Source: Cephalotrichum gorgonifer
Taxonomy: Eukaryota > Ascomycota > Sordariomycetes > Microascales > Microascaceae
Reading direction: 5' to 3'
Assembly (NCBI GenBank): GCA_900312665.1
Contig: ONZQ02000012.1
Location: forward strand, 1,194,638-1,258,637
Length of the DNA stretch: 64,000 nt
Shown here one piece after another: positions 22,369-34,676 of the stretch (the stretch's first letter is position 1; every line of letters begins with the position of its first letter). Below the pieces are notes generated by a model. It saw nothing but the letters and a program-made list of their open reading frames with translations. It was not told the DNA's origin and searched no databases. Made by a program: the position numbers and the translations under genes.

Positions 22369-23791
22369 TTAATGCCCAGTAGTCCGATTGGTCTTCCTGC
22401 GATCGCTGTAGACCTGGTCAAGGTGGGCTTTCATGTCATACCTGTATGGTTCCATGGTGTCAGCTCCACTAGCCACATCAATAACGGGGATCGACACTTA
22501 CAAGTTCATTTCCTCAATGGTGAGCTTGTCTGTCTCAGCTGAAACGTGGTACACGGGCAAATCGGTGTTGCTCGAGAAACCTAGGGTTCGTCATGTAAAC
22601 GCATGCTTCGGCATGTACCTTCAACTCGAGGTACAACCTCTTCCAAGATGTCAGACATAACTTACCGATACGCTCATTAATGTTCTCCCGAGCCTTCGCT
22701 GACGCTGACTGTACCTTCGTAGCCCTCGGTTTGCGGACCTGCTCGAAGACCTCGAGGGCTTCACGAATGTCTCCATTGAAATGCTGCTTGCCGAAGACGA
22801 GTCCAAGGCAGGCAGCGTCCTCAATGGCCTGGCACGCGCCCTGACTTTGGTCCGGCATCATCTGTCGTAGAGAACATTAGCTTAATTCGGCGATCCTAAT
22901 GTGGGGAGCATGGAAAGGTATGGTGATGGCATACCGGATGAGCCGCATCTCCCATTATACAGGCAATGCCCTTCTGCCAGAACGGATACGGCTCATGGAC
23001 CCATAGGCGCCATGGTCGAACCTCGTAGCCAAGCTCCAAGTGCTTGAACACGTGGCGGTCAAGATCAGGATACGGGGCTAGCAGCTCCTCAACCGTAGCT
23101 TCCTGGTCCCAGCTCTGGGCTTGGAAGTCACTGGCCTCTCGCGGGAAGAAGCAGTAGTATGACAGCAGCTTGCCACCATTGCAGGGAGACAGAACAATCT
23201 TGAAGTGGGTGTCATATCCGCCCCAGTATTCGATGGCACTGTTCTGCGAGTAGTCAATCAAGCCAAGTTCCACTGCCTTCTCAGTGTCAACATTGGTATG
23301 GAGGCAAGTGCAGGTGGCCGGCTTGCGGACTGTCTCAATACCTAGAACACGACGCACGGCAGACCCGATGCCATCAGCTCCAATCACAACATCGTGTTGG
23401 ACCTTCTTTCCGTCGCTGAAGGTGATTTCTCCTGTTCCTAGGTTGACTTCCTCGGCCTTGTGGTTGACGAGAAGCTTGGCCGGAGTGCCCTCTCCNNNNN
23501 NNNNNNNNNNNNNNNGTACACATTGATCGGCTCGCCGGTCTTCCAGTCACGGCTGATCAACTTCTTGAGGACAACTGGATCTCCAAGCTCGATGTTGACC
23601 TTCCACTCCTCTAGCCACCGAGTGCCATTAGCGGCACATGATATTGATGCGCCAACTTCTCCCGCGAAGTCAGCTCGCTCGTAGATGGTGACCTTGTGGC
23701 CTTGGCGACGAAGGGCAACAGCAGTGGCCTGTCCGCCAATGCCACCACCGACAATGGCAACGTCAAGGTCTTTCCAATTAGGATTCGACAT
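22369..23791 (-). CDS. FAD-dependent aromatic hydroxylase (salicylate/3-hydroxybenzoate hydroxylase type), interrupted by an assembly gap
   Basis: Four exons on the minus strand: 23791-22935 (containing Ns at 23496-23515), 22861-22666, 22580-22502 and 22441-22369. The N-terminus has the FAD dinucleotide fold GGGIGGQATAVALRRQGHKV and a YER strand end. DVVIGADGIGS and GDAAHPMMPDQSQGACQAIEDA give the DG and GD motifs of class A flavin monooxygenases. These enzymes hydroxylate phenolic acids using NAD(P)H and O2. With gentisate dioxygenase nearby, a 3-hydroxybenzoate 6-hydroxylase or salicylate 5-hydroxylase role is attractive (inference). The frame before the gap does not match the frame after it, so the 20 Ns are not the true length. 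It is not evidence of a frameshifted gene. Confidence 0.85.
23496..23515. other. Assembly gap (20 N) inside the FAD monooxygenase gene
   Basis: A run of exactly 20 Ns, which looks like a placeholder. The coding frames on its two sides are incompatible with 20 bases. Relatives have roughly 30 residues between the two flanking blocks, so about 90 bp are probably missing. Confidence 0.95.
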
Positions 23792-24432
23792 TTCTGTAAG
23801 CGAAAATGAATTTTCTCAGGGGTTAGATTTTGGTTGGATGTACGTTGATCTGGTAGATGCTGCGGTACGTGTGTCAGGCGTGGAGTCAAGGGGGCAAAAC
23901 ATGACCTTGTCGCAGCTATCTAGGTTTCACGGCACCACTTAATATTACAAATTATAGTATAGGTGCGGTTATGTCACATTCCCAGTGGCCTAGAGCTTCC
24001 TGTCAAAAAATGCACATTCTCCGACATTGCCCCGGATGGCTTTCCAGGATCTGTCAAGCCCGTTGTGATGGCCGGCATTCCCGGGGAATAGAAACATCAT
24101 AAACGAACGGGAATGACTAAGAAAGTTTTGGAATGTGACGGGAGTAACAATTTACATCGTTTCCGTTCCGGACGACACCGAGGATCCCGATACGGGAGCT
24201 CGGGAAACACACTTCCGTCCGCTTTCCGATGTGGGGCCGTTATAAAGCGGAATTCCGGTATCGGGTGGAGCGCCGCTAGATGGTGTTTGGCAGCAAGCTA
24301 TACCTCCGCCGAAAATTTGTAGGTGAGTAGAGCTCATCAGGCCGTTCTATGTCTGACTCTAGGAGACACAAGCGCACAGTCCAAACCCCAAACAACCGTG
24401 CGAGATATCGTTGGTCAAATCACCCACACAAC
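23792..24432. promoter_or_regulatory. Divergent promoter of FAD monooxygenase and SDR
   Basis: A 641-bp interval between two divergent starts. It is rich in TTCCG/CGGAA elements: TTCCGTTCCGGA at 24161-24172 and the exact palindrome CGGAATTCCG at 24248-24257, 175 bp before the SDR start. This arrangement would suit joint regulation of both genes by one factor (inference). Confidence 0.6.
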
Positions 24433-25322
24433 ATGGCGACCTCCAGAAACATCAAGAGTCTTTTCGACATAAGCGGCCGAAACTACATTGTGACAGGTGG
24501 CGCCCAGGGAATTGGCTCCGCCATCGTCCTGGCACTCGCCGAACTTGGGGCGAATGTGGTGGCTTTGGACATAAAGACTGCCCCAAGCGTGGACTATGAC
24601 TCCTTGGCGAAGACATTCGGCGTCACGATAAGCTACGTGCAAGCGGATGTGACCGATGAAAAAGGCTTGGGGGCTTCCTTCCAGGCTGCATTCAAGATTT
24701 TGGGCACAGTTCATGGACTTGTCACATGTGCTGGAATTGCCCTCGAGAAGGCCTTCGAGGAAACTTCCTGGGCAGAGTGCCGCAGGTTACAAGACATCAA
24801 TGTATGTTTGTTGTACTGCCAAGTATAAGGCCACTTGAGCGGTGTATTATCAGAAGCTTACTGGGAATCTAGGTCACCGGTACATACTTCTCTACCCAAC
24901 TGGTGGCAGAGCGGTTCAAGCAGCAGGGAACCGGCGGAAGCATTGTGCTCATTGCATCCATCACATCACACACAGTTCTTCCGCAGCACCGTATGTCTGC
25001 CTACAGTGCCTCTAAGGGAGCTGTCCGCATGCTTTCTGAGGCACTTGCCGTTGAACTTGGGGGCCGAGGTATCAGGGTGAACTCCATTTCTCCTGGTTTC
25101 ATCGATACGGAGATGACTCGTGAAGTTCGCAATGCAAACCCGGTCATGTCAGATGTCATGACCAAGACTCCTCCGCTGAAGCGTATTGGAACTACGGGAG
25201 ACCTGTTGGGCGCTGCTGTGTATCTACTCAGCGATGCGTCCAGCTACACGACTGCGGGAGACATCGTCATCACCGGCGGCCTACATGTGCAAACAGCATT
25301 TGACTGTAAATTGGATATCTAA
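24433..25322 (+). CDS. Short-chain dehydrogenase/reductase
   Basis: Two exons, 24433-24801 and 24873-25322, give 272 residues, typical of classical SDRs. The coenzyme motif TGGAQGIG starts at residue 21, followed by VVALD, whose acidic residue suggests NAD(H). The catalytic residues are S152, Y167 and K171 (YSASKGA). SISPGFIDTEM and DIVITGG complete the family pattern. It would be a soluble oxidoreductase acting on an alcohol or ketone intermediate. The substrate is unknown; its divergent promoter with the ring hydroxylase suggests a step in the same pathway. An in-frame ATG further upstream (24349) is not supported by homology to the SDR fold. Confidence 0.9.
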
Positions 25323-25608
25323 TAGTCCTATAGATTTATCACACTTATTTTAAACACTATTGAAATCTTCATGCTGTATACCAAGCGTTGAGATGATGTC
25401 TGTAGAGCAGGGTTGAAAACAACCGCACGTTGTTGTCCAGCAGGCAGAAGGTCGTGGTAATGTAAGCAGTTGGCATTATATCGTCCCCAGAGAATTCCCG
25501 TGCTATTACGTCATGTGCGCGGTCGTTCTAGTGTCCAGTACCATACGCGAACGATTTTCAATTGAGATTTATCATCTATAAGTGCAACGTCGAAAAGGCT
25601 ATACGACT
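25323..25608. other. Short intergenic region between convergent genes
   Basis: This 286-bp 3' flank lies between the SDR and the ThDP decarboxylase. Nothing is recognised. Confidence 0.5.
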
Positions 25609-27693
25609 CTAAGGCTCGTCCCCATTCCAATGTCCTTGAATCCTAGCCTCAATGATGGCAGACACACCACCTTGGACAGCTGCAATGGCTTCGGGAAGAA
25701 TTGTTCGCAATTCCTGGGCGCTCCGAACGACTTTCGCGTAAGCGGTATTCCCTGAAGCTGCCTGCGCAATTCCAGAAAAGTCCGGAGTCGGCGAGAAGGA
25801 GATATTCAGTTGTTCGTTCGAAACCTTGGAGCCATGTCCGGTCGGATGAACAAGCTCCAGGGAGTGTCTGGGCGCATTCCAACCTAATCGTACATTGCCG
25901 TTAGCTTTTATGACCTTGTGAGTGCTTCAAATGCTGTGGCATGAGACCACGGTGCCGATGCGCCAGGCTACATACCTTTGTTGCTGAGGACCACTGTAAG
26001 CGTGGGCAGCTGATACCTCCTTGCAACCCAATATACCGTGCCTGGGACTCCAAACAAGTACGTGCCATCTCCTACAATCTCGCACACAAACTTCCCCTTT
26101 CCACCCCCCCCAGCAAGCCAGTCTGAGGCCAGCTTCACCCCGATCGTGCCTCCTCCGGACCATCCAAGACCGCCGCCGCCACCGTTGACAAGATTACCCG
26201 GCACATCTACACGGAGCTGGTCGTACACGAACATGGCGTTGGATACGGCTTCGATGCACCAGATGGTGTCCTTGGGGCATGCCTTCCGCAGCTCTGAGCA
26301 CAGATACGAGGTGCTAGGCGGAGAGAGATCGTTCGAGGGAGGAGCAGCAATTGCGTCGGCTGCCTGGATCACCTCTTTACGTGCGGTCTCCAATGCGCGC
26401 CAGCGAGAGACGTAGGGTTCCCTTCCGGCCAGTCCCGAGTACTCCTCTGTAGTGGCAATGTAGTTGTTCAGCTGTCGGAGTGCTGTCTCAGAGTCGGCTC
26501 TATATTTGTGTGTCGATGGGATATAGTGTAGAGGCATGTTCTGCTTAAGAGGATCGACGTCTATCTGGATGATCTTGACTCCCGGGCGGAGAGTGCACTG
26601 AGTGGGTATCCACGGGACGTCGCAGTCAATGACCAGAATAGCGTCAGCGTTAGATATTGACTCGTGCTTGCCGATGCGGACGCCTATGTAAGACCGATGG
26701 CTGAAGGGGAAGCAGACGTCACTGCCGAGTGCGTCAAGTACCCTGATGCCGGGGATTGATTCCGCCAGCTTAACGAGCTCGGGTACGGTAGCATGGTTGC
26801 GACCGGTGTATCCAACGATGATCAACGGACGCTCGGCTTGGGCGAGGAGCGAGACAATGCCCTCCACACCGTCCGGAGGCAATGCTGACGGCGCAATACC
26901 AGTCCAGACCGACTGGTCGAGATCATACGGCTCGATATCCTCCTCCATGACTTCCCTAGCGGCAACAAGGTAAGAGGGACCCTTCGGGTCGCTAGTCGCC
27001 ATCTGAAGCGCCCGGTTGACGATTTGCTTGACGTTTCTCCCCGTCTTTATCTCTCCAGCATAGCGACAGTATTGGGACACGATTTGCTTCTGGTCGGGAG
27101 CATCCTGCAGCCAATGGATGTACTCGGTTCTTGAACCCCGCAGCTCGCCTTCTAGAGTGTACGGAGACAGGCCCGCAAATACTAGGACGGGCGATCGCGC
27201 GATAGAAGAGTTGTGCATTGCACAGCCGAGCATCTGCGTTCCCACGTCTACGTGAACGATGACGCATTGAGGCTTGCCCGTGAGACGGGCAAACCCATCT
27301 GCCATGGACATAGCAACCATCTAATTATAGGTTAGCAAGGTTAATAGTCTTCTATACTATGGGAAACCCCGAAGAGTTGCACATATGCGTACCTCGTGTG
27401 GACAGGTAATAACCTGTGGAAATTTACTCGGCTGATCCCCAGACATCCTCGTCTCTGTTGCCATGGCCTCCATGATGGCGGGGTGATCCGAGCCAAGGTT
27501 GACGAAGACATAACTCACACCGGCCTAGACATTTTCAGTCATTCTGATAGATAGAGAAAAATCGGAGTGGTAAACTGGACTGCATGGGGGCCGCCAAGCT
27601 ATTCGGGAAAGAATATGTATACAGACTACGTACCTGAGCCAGCGATTCGAAGAAAGAATACGACGTTGAATATTTTGCCCTATTACAATTCAT
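25609..27693 (-). CDS. Thiamine-diphosphate-dependent decarboxylase (benzoylformate decarboxylase-like candidate)
   Basis: Four exons on the minus strand, 27693-27634, 27524-27393, 27320-25976 and 25883-25609, give 603 residues. The three ThDP-enzyme domains are present: N-terminal PYR domain with VFVNLGSDHPAIMEA and the catalytic glutamate E64 (CPHE), a middle domain (PLIIVGYTGRNHATVPELVKLAE), and a PP domain whose cofactor motif runs from GDGTYLFGVPGTVYW to NKGWN. Family members include acetolactate synthase, pyruvate/benzoylformate decarboxylases and carboligases. Because a 2-hydroxyacid dehydrogenase and two aldehyde dehydrogenases are in the same window, decarboxylation of benzoylformate to benzaldehyde is my preferred role, but an acetolactate-synthase-like activity is possible. 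The first exon is only 20 codons and is the least certain. Confidence 0.87.
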
Positions 27694-28215
27694 TAACTAA
27701 CAACCCAAGAACTCGGTCTCTCTTTTGCTCTCACATTTTGTCGCCTTGTTCATAATCAATGGCGCGGTAATTGTTGCTGCGATGGGCTCTTGAGTACTGG
27801 GGGCTCGTGCAAGACAACTCATAAACCAGATTAGGATCGAACACCAATAACACCAAATTTCCTTTTGGAGGATCTCTACCTAGTAAATACCAATCCGAAC
27901 CGAGTTAGTAGATATCTCATTGCATTAGCTCCTGGCGGCTTGGCGTCAGATAATTGCGGAACGGATGTTCGGAATGTCGGAACCCTATACCTGCCGCCAC
28001 TTCGCCGGAGTAAGGAGGCTGGCAACGCATACCGCATTACGATGCACAAAATATGTGCCTTACGATTATCATGTGTCGTGTCAGTTAAAACGTCCTATCT
28101 TGGTTAACAGCGCGTACAATTGTTCCTGGGGTTCAGTCGCTGAAGACTATTCGACCGATGACCTTAACTTTATTCAGTTTATCTCAAAATTATCGTTATC
28201 ACTCTACGAGCCACA
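27694..28215. promoter_or_regulatory. Divergent promoter of ThDP decarboxylase and FAD oxidase
   Basis: A 522-bp interval between two divergent starts. Three CGGAA units lie close together at 27956-27983 (CGGAACGGATGTTCGGAATG... and TCGGAAC). No gene is seen. Confidence 0.55.
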
Positions 28216-29854
28216 ATGACTTCGACACCATACACTACCCGTCCTCAGTACTCTTCCAAGATCCTCATCCGGGGAAATCCTGAGTACGAGCGTTGTCGAC
28301 GAAACAACCCGAGTGCCGCGACCCCGGACCGTTACCCACAGGAGATACACATACCAGAGTCACCGGAAGATGTCGCGGCAGCGCTCTTGAAGGCGGCGGA
28401 GCTCGGTGTTCACGTTGGCATTCGCAGCTCTGGCCACATCTTCGGTCTTGGCGCGCTGATTCAAGACGGCATCATGATCGACACTACCTCCCTGAACCGC
28501 CAGGTCGATTACGATGTTGCGACACAGGAGGTCTCCTTTGGTCCTGCAGTCAGGGTAGAGGAGGTAGCCGACAAACTTGCAGAAATCAAAAGATTTTTCC
28601 CCCATGGGCACTCCCCGACTGTCGCGGCGGGCGGCTTCTTGCTAGCTGGAGGCCAGGGTTGGTTCGTGCGAGGCTGGGGAGCGACGGCTCAGAGCTGGAT
28701 CACCAAGATGGAGATTGTCGTGCCCGACGGCCGAGTCTTGACGGCGAGCAGGACCGAGAACCAGGATCTGTTCTGGGCGGCGCGGGGCAGCGGCCTCGGC
28801 TTCTTTGGTGTCGTAACGCGGTTTTGGAGTCGCACCATCCCTGCATCGACTCTTTGGGAACGCAATTTCACCTTTGAAGTTGGGACCAAGTACGAGACCT
28901 TGTTGACGTGGGCCCTGACAAAGGGAGACGAGACCCCCAAGTACGGCACAGATATCAACATCACCATCTACTATCCTGAGAAATATGATCCGACCTGCTT
29001 TGGTGACGATATTCCAGAGCCTGCAACTTTACACATGAGCCTCAGCCTACTCTGCTATGCAGACACGAACCCACAGGCTAAAATACTTCTCAGTGCATTC
29101 GATGACATGCCCTCCGATGTGAAGGATTCCCTCTTGGACATGAGGCCTGTCACCAAGACATCCTTCCAGCGCATATTCAGAACGAAGCGTGGTTTCATTG
29201 GCCTTAACGGCGACAAGCGGTGGACCATCCTGAGTATGCTCAGTGAGCCTTCAACCCCACTGCCTCAGGTACGCATCCCCTCAACCATGTACAAGACAAC
29301 TCCCTGCGTGCTCCTTCCGTTTCGCGTGTGGCCTAGAATGTGGCGCTGATGGTGTCGATAAAGCTTCTCTCCGCAGTCAAGCCAGCGCTCTTAGAGCTCC
29401 CGACGCGCACGTCTGTTGTTTTCATCTGCACCTGCGATATCGTGCCCGACGAGGTCGACTCGGCTATAACCATCCCGCAGCAATACTACATCTCAACCAT
29501 TACGCAGTGGTCCGATCCCAAGCTCGAACCTTATATTTACCAGCCTATGCGTGACAGATACCGACGCGCACTCCCGGCAGCCGCCGGAGTGTACGTCGCC
29601 GACTACGACGTCACTTGTGATGATGCCAATGTGAGATCCTCCCATGAGCCCTGAGCCCGTATCGTTGGGCGTATGGCGCCACATCTCATGCTAACTACGT
29701 TCCTCCGCAGGGCAAGGTCATGTCCGACACCGCCTTGGCGAAGTTCTTGAAGATTCGGGAAAAGTGGGATCCCAAGGGTATATTTCCCAACTACAAGAAG
29801 TTCATCGAAACCCATAACAAGGTGAACCGAGGCTTGAACAAAGCAAAGATCTGA
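28216..29854 (+). CDS. VAO/BBE-type FAD-linked oxidoreductase
   Basis: Three exons, 28216-29268, 29337-29630 and 29711-29854, give 496 residues. The FAD-binding half shows the PP-loop region GIRSSGHIFGLGALIQDGIMID, where the His of SGH is the usual site of covalent FAD attachment in this family. AAGGFLLAGGQGWFVRGWG and ENQDLFWAARGSGLGFFGVVTRF follow. The C-terminus has the family ending KFLKIREKWDPKGIFPNYKKF. There is no signal peptide, so it differs from the many secreted fungal members. The reaction is an O2-dependent oxidation of an alcohol or amine on a ring side chain; the substrate is unknown. It shares a promoter region with the ThDP decarboxylase. Confidence 0.88.
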
Positions 29855-30425
29855 ACTACCAACAAGGGATGTAAGAGAGTAGGAAGGGTCAATCGAATAT
29901 TATCCGTATTGAGCGCTGGAATAAATTGAAGCTAGCCACCCTGAATAGAAAGGACAACGTCGATAGACATGCCCTAACGCAACAGCTCCCTAGACCCAGC
30001 TACCATGACATCTTATACTGTGAGCATTATGCATTTCTCCGACTTCCAGTTTAGTATTCCAGAATGCCAGCCTGTACAGTCTACGAATAACAAGTAACTG
30101 CTAAGCCCCTTGTCTATGGTATACTTCAGCGCGCAGTGACCTGTCAATATATCTGCAGTAGGTTACAGTAAGATGAGGGCGAGTGTGTATTGTGCCGGAT
30201 TAAATCCCTGCACTTTCTGCAAACCGTGGAAGCCTAAATATAGGCGTATTATACTTACTCGGAGCCTACTTGTAGCTGGCTTGTGACTAACGTGCTTGGA
30301 GGGTAAGCGGCGACAACAATGTGATTATTCTGTTTCAGTGAAAAAGGGCTAAGTGGAATACCACCGCTTAATAACATGTATTTCCGTTGAAAGCCGCTGG
30401 ATTGATCAAAATAACCTTCCTAAAA
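29855..30425. other. Intergenic region between convergent genes
   Basis: This 571-bp region holds the 3' flanks of the FAD oxidase and the FMO-like monooxygenase. Nothing is recognised. Confidence 0.5.
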
Positions 30426-32214
30426 CTATTCTCCGTCGAGTCCTACTCCCTGCTTACCTCCGTTCATGCTGAGCCACTCCAGAGTCAATCCGCGGTAATC
30501 TCTTGGCTTGTATGGCTCAACGATCTCGGCAATCTGAGTGGCCTTGCGGTGAATCTTGAGGCCCAAGTCATTCAGCAATAGATCCACGTACGGGAGCGCA
30601 TCAAAGGAAAAGTCAGGGAGGCTATCTCCATATCCACAGGGGTACCTCCACTTGCCGAACTGCGTATGTAGCATGACTTCCTTAATAATCTCATCATCCC
30701 CCTTCGGCTCCCTCTTCAGCTTCCCATCAAAGTAGGCGGAGATCCAGAGGGCCTGGGAGTTGGCAAACGAAGCGGTGCTGACAGTTGAGACCATCCCGGC
30801 AAAGGCAAGGTTGCGTTTGGAAAACTGGGATGGCGGTACAATAAAGCGGTAATACCGCAGTGGCTCAGCCTTGGTACGCTCATAGCGCAGAACTGGTTGG
30901 TTGATGAGGATAGGGAAGCGGTCCAGCACCTCGCGGTCAGCTTCTTCGCGCAGCCGGATTTTCTCATCGGCGGAAATCGGAAGCCCGAGCCCGTCAAGTT
31001 CGACGCCCTCATACGTAATTGTGGATTCCTTGCTCCAACCGGTTGCGCAGCAGATGACATCAGCCTGGAGGACCGCACCGTTTGAAAGGTGGACATCGCC
31101 GCCGTCCAGTTTGGTGATTTCGGCAATATGGACGCGAATCTTGCCTTCTCTGACCAGATCATACAGACTAGACCCAAAGTTGTGGATGCCGACGCCACTT
31201 CCAGTCCAGAAAGCCGGCTGCCAGGGCTTCAGCTTAAACAGCTCCGGGTGCGTGTCAAAGCCATGGGTATCAATGGTCTCATTGCTCATGGTGTTCCACC
31301 AGTTTGCGGTTATAAACCTGCCAATTCCAGTCTTATGCAGCCACTCACGAGCGACCCCATACCCATCCTCGGCACCCCATGGGGCGGGGCTAAACCAGGT
31401 CAAGGCTCGGGTGTGCAGCATCTCTTCCAACATCCTCCGGAAGGGAGTTACGTAGCCAGGGCACAGCCACACGGGTCCTTGTCCCGACGGCCGCACCAGC
31501 AGGTCGACCTGGGTTCCATCCGCGGTGGCGTAGGAGTAGGCGCAATCATAGGCTGATTTCCCACAGCCGACGATGACAACATTCTTCGCCGTCTTAGTGG
31601 TATCTCCATGCTCCCAGAAGCTCTTGGCATGGAATTTGACGCCTGTGAATGTCTCCTCGCCAGGGTAGGTGGGGAGGTTCGGCTGCGAGGTGAGACCGGT
31701 CGCAACAATAAGCTTTCGAGTGTGAATGGCCGTCTCCACCCCCGAGACCACAGTGATAAGCTCCCATACACCGTCTTCGTCCTGCTTCGCATGCTGAACT
31801 TGAGTATTCAGTTGCGTCCGTTCGTAGACTCCGAAATGTTTCGCGAAATCCGTCAAGTAGCGGTGCAAAACTGCGGCAGGGATGTGTTCTCCATGTTTGA
31901 CGCCATAGACCTCCTCTATCATGGGGAAGTCGGGATGTTCGTATGAGCCCCAGAAGTTGTTTGACTTGAGGCCCGGGTACAGTCGGTCCTGGGACCAGCT
32001 GCCGCCGAAGCTGCCGGCCGACTCCAGCACAATGAGCTTCTCTGAAGGGTGCAGCTCAAGGCGCGTCTTGGCAGCAGAGAGACCGAACCAACCTTTGCGA
32101 GTGAGATAACATTTAGTTTGTGCCCTGTTCTGTGACTGTAGATGGGAACTTGAGCTTCATCACGCGCTACATACCAGCACCAACCACAACGACATCGTAT
32201 GTATCCATCGTCAT
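30426..32214 (-). CDS. Flavin-containing monooxygenase-like enzyme (class B)
   Basis: Two exons on the minus strand, 32214-32175 and 32092-30426, encode 568 residues. The first exon supplies only the N-terminal strand DVVVVGAG, and the FAD fold GAGWFGLSAA is completed across the intron. The NADPH fold is VIVGCGKSAYDCA. Between them lies FTGVKFHAKSF, which fits the FxGxxxHxxx(Y/F) fingerprint shared by FMOs and, in longer form, Baeyer-Villiger enzymes. Both folds look intact. It may hydroxylate a heteroatom or convert a ketone to an ester. For this cluster a Baeyer-Villiger step on an aryl ketone is conceivable but unsupported. Cytosolic or weakly membrane-associated. Confidence 0.87.
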
Positions 32215-32872
32215 AGTGCGAAATGGCGTTTTTGCGAACTCGTGTGGATCACAGGGTATGTAAACTAAGCCGGGGAATACCCATTTTATCACATGTTACA
32301 TACAAACTAACACTTCGAGGATGGTAATTGTACATCTGGAAGGCAACTTCCACTGACACCTACAATCAATTGTCTTGGCTATACGGGCTCCACAAGGCAC
32401 CCCGGACGACAGGTCAATCCGAATACTCCCATGGCTGACTTCGTTCCGACCGCAGGCAGCATGGTATTCGGAAATACCATACTCCAGAGGTGTAACGGAA
32501 AGTACTGGCGGAAGGTCCCGCCTTCACTTCCCGGCCGTCAGCGAATGGAGAGTGGCCGGGTGGGGCTGCGGAAGGGACTCCGAAGATTACGTGTGTCTTT
32601 AGCCAGTGTCCCAATCAACGTGTGCAATCGTGAAGGCTGGTATTAATCAATCCAATCCAAAATACACAACATTTGAAGTCACATACATTGCATCCATGCA
32701 GCGGCAGCAGTTCTCATGGGTTAATAACACCCTCAACACGGTACCGTTGTGTTAGTAATTCAGCATGAACATGAAAATAAAGCATATCTTTGACATAGAC
32801 TATGCTACGGGCCAAGGGCACTAGATGCGATAAGATCATCGCCGGCTTTGTTCCGATCCCTTAATTCTTATT
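32215..32872. promoter_or_regulatory. Upstream region of the FMO-like gene
   Basis: This 658-bp stretch lies between the FMO start and the 3' end of the MFS gene. It holds scattered CGGAA/TTCCG elements (for example CAATCCGAAT at 32415 and ATTCGGAAAT at 32466). No gene is seen. Confidence 0.5.
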
Positions 32873-34676
32873 TTAATTGCGGAATCTGAAGCCGGGATGG
32901 TGCCAGTCCAGATCCTGTATCTCGGCAACGCTCAGTCCGTTGAGTTCAGCTTCGACGTTCCTCGAGGCCCTCTTCTTATTAGTAGTACGGATCCAGAAAT
33001 ACTTTCCAACGGCAAGAATAAATATTGTCGATTGCGCAGCAAGGTTCAAGCCATTGCCAATCCGGTACCGTGGCGAGTCGAATGGCAGGAAGGCCCATGT
33101 TGAGATTAGCCCCCCAAAGTTGCTAATCATGACGGTGAAGGCGATGCCTGATGAACGGGCCGTGTCTGAGACGAGGTTGGCTGAGACATGCGAGTTAGTC
33201 ATGGCCCCGTAGGCGAAGATGCCACAGACGGGTAGGAATGTTGCTGCGTAGCGGACATGCGCTGCTGATGTGGCGAGGAACATGCTGTAGCCGATCATAG
33301 AGAAGGGTGCGAACATGATCAAGAAGATGCCTCGCTTGTCCAGTCTCCAGCTAAGGAAACAAAAGATCAGACACATGACGGTACCGAGAGCATACGGTGG
33401 GACGGTGAGGAGCTGTTGGTCGGTGACCGTCCGCTCCGGGAAGATGGTCTGCACAATGGTCGGAAGGAAAAAGGAGAGGCCGTGGACCGTGATGTTGTTC
33501 AGGAGAAAGATTATGGAAGTTGTTATCGCAACAGGGCTCGTGATCCCCGCCATAAACTTCTTCCTGGTGTACTGGTCAATGACCTCGGTCGTTCCGATCC
33601 TCTCCGATGTGACGCGGTCAGCAGCCAATGTCTTTTGCTCCTCCGTCAACCAAATCGCGCTCTCGGGTCGATCTGTCAAGGTAGCCAGGGCAATGAATTC
33701 GACAATGACGGTGACGACTCCTGCATGAGGGTCTAATTAGCCTACGCGTTCGTTGCTAAAATGCCAAGGACTCTCTGCTCTCAGCCTACACTTACCCTCT
33801 ATGAGAAATATCATCTGCCATGAGTGAACGGATCCGATTCCCGGAAGCCTCAGGATGACAGAGGCAAGAAGCCCGCCAAACGCGCCAGCGAGCGAGGCCG
33901 AAATAATGAATAGCGACAGACGAAAGGTCAGTTCGCTTCGCCTGTACCAACGAGACAAATAGTAGGCATTCGCCGGTAGCATCGGAGCCTCAAAAATTCC
34001 GAGGAGAAACCGCAGAGCGCAGAGCTGGGAGAAGTCTTTGACGTACGCCGTCCCAATAGTGCAGACGCCGAAGCCGATGCAGCAGACCGGGATGAACCAA
34101 CCAGGTCCGATCCACTTGCAGCACATGTTGAGGGGAATTTCGAACAGGATGTATGATATGTAGAAGATCGAGAGGCAGGTATTATATTGGTAGCCGGACA
34201 TTCCCAGGTCCTTCTCCAGGCCGGCGACCCTGGCATTGCCTATGTAAAGCATTCAGCTGATTAGACGCACGCTAACAGACGGAGGACCCTCCGGGGATGT
34301 GCCTGCCATGATGGAGGAACATACCGATGTTCGCGCGATCGATGAAGCACAAAACTATGGCCCATTCTGGTTAGAATGATAGGCAAGGGTCGAGGATGGA
34401 TGCATTTATCGCCTTACGGTATATGATGCTAACCAGAGGCATCACATGAAAGTCGATTTTGAGGCGAAGCTTAGGTTCGGCAGTGGAGCCTGAGACGAGC
34501 TCCGATTGACATTCTCTGTTCCAGGTCACAATGAGAAATCTGCAGGCATTGGCTGCGAAAGCGAAGAAGGCTACATGTGCTCACTGTTTGGATACGGTTT
34601 CCCCCAGGGCCAGCTCCCCCTTCACATCATCGGGTACGGCTGCCCCATTCAGGGTGGAAGACTTTTTCTCCTCCAT
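32873..34676 (-). CDS. MFS anion:cation symporter (organic-acid permease, Dal5/Tna1-like)
   Basis: Five exons on the minus strand, 34676-34585, 34515-34418, 34354-34325, 34239-33796 and 33720-32873, give 503 residues with about 12 hydrophobic segments. Family blocks include LCFIDRANIGNARVAGLEKDLGMSGYQYN, RFLLGIFEAPMLPANAYYLSRWYRRSELTFR and the C-terminal LDWHHPGFRFRN. Members of this ACS family import carboxylates such as nicotinate, allantoate or aromatic acids across the plasma membrane with protons. Here an aromatic acid is the likely cargo (context). Three very short 5' exons (the third only 30 bp) had to be assembled to reach the start, but all phases agree. Confidence 0.9.

Noticed and set aside
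25609..27693. Naming the ThDP enzyme acetolactate synthase
   Set aside because: Sequence alone does not separate the subfamilies; the gene neighbourhood favours a keto-acid decarboxylase, so the call was left as decarboxylase-like.
30901..31556. Overlapping plus-strand frames of 155-184 codons
   Set aside because: They lie opposite the FMO-like gene, which has clear cofactor motifs; the frames have none.
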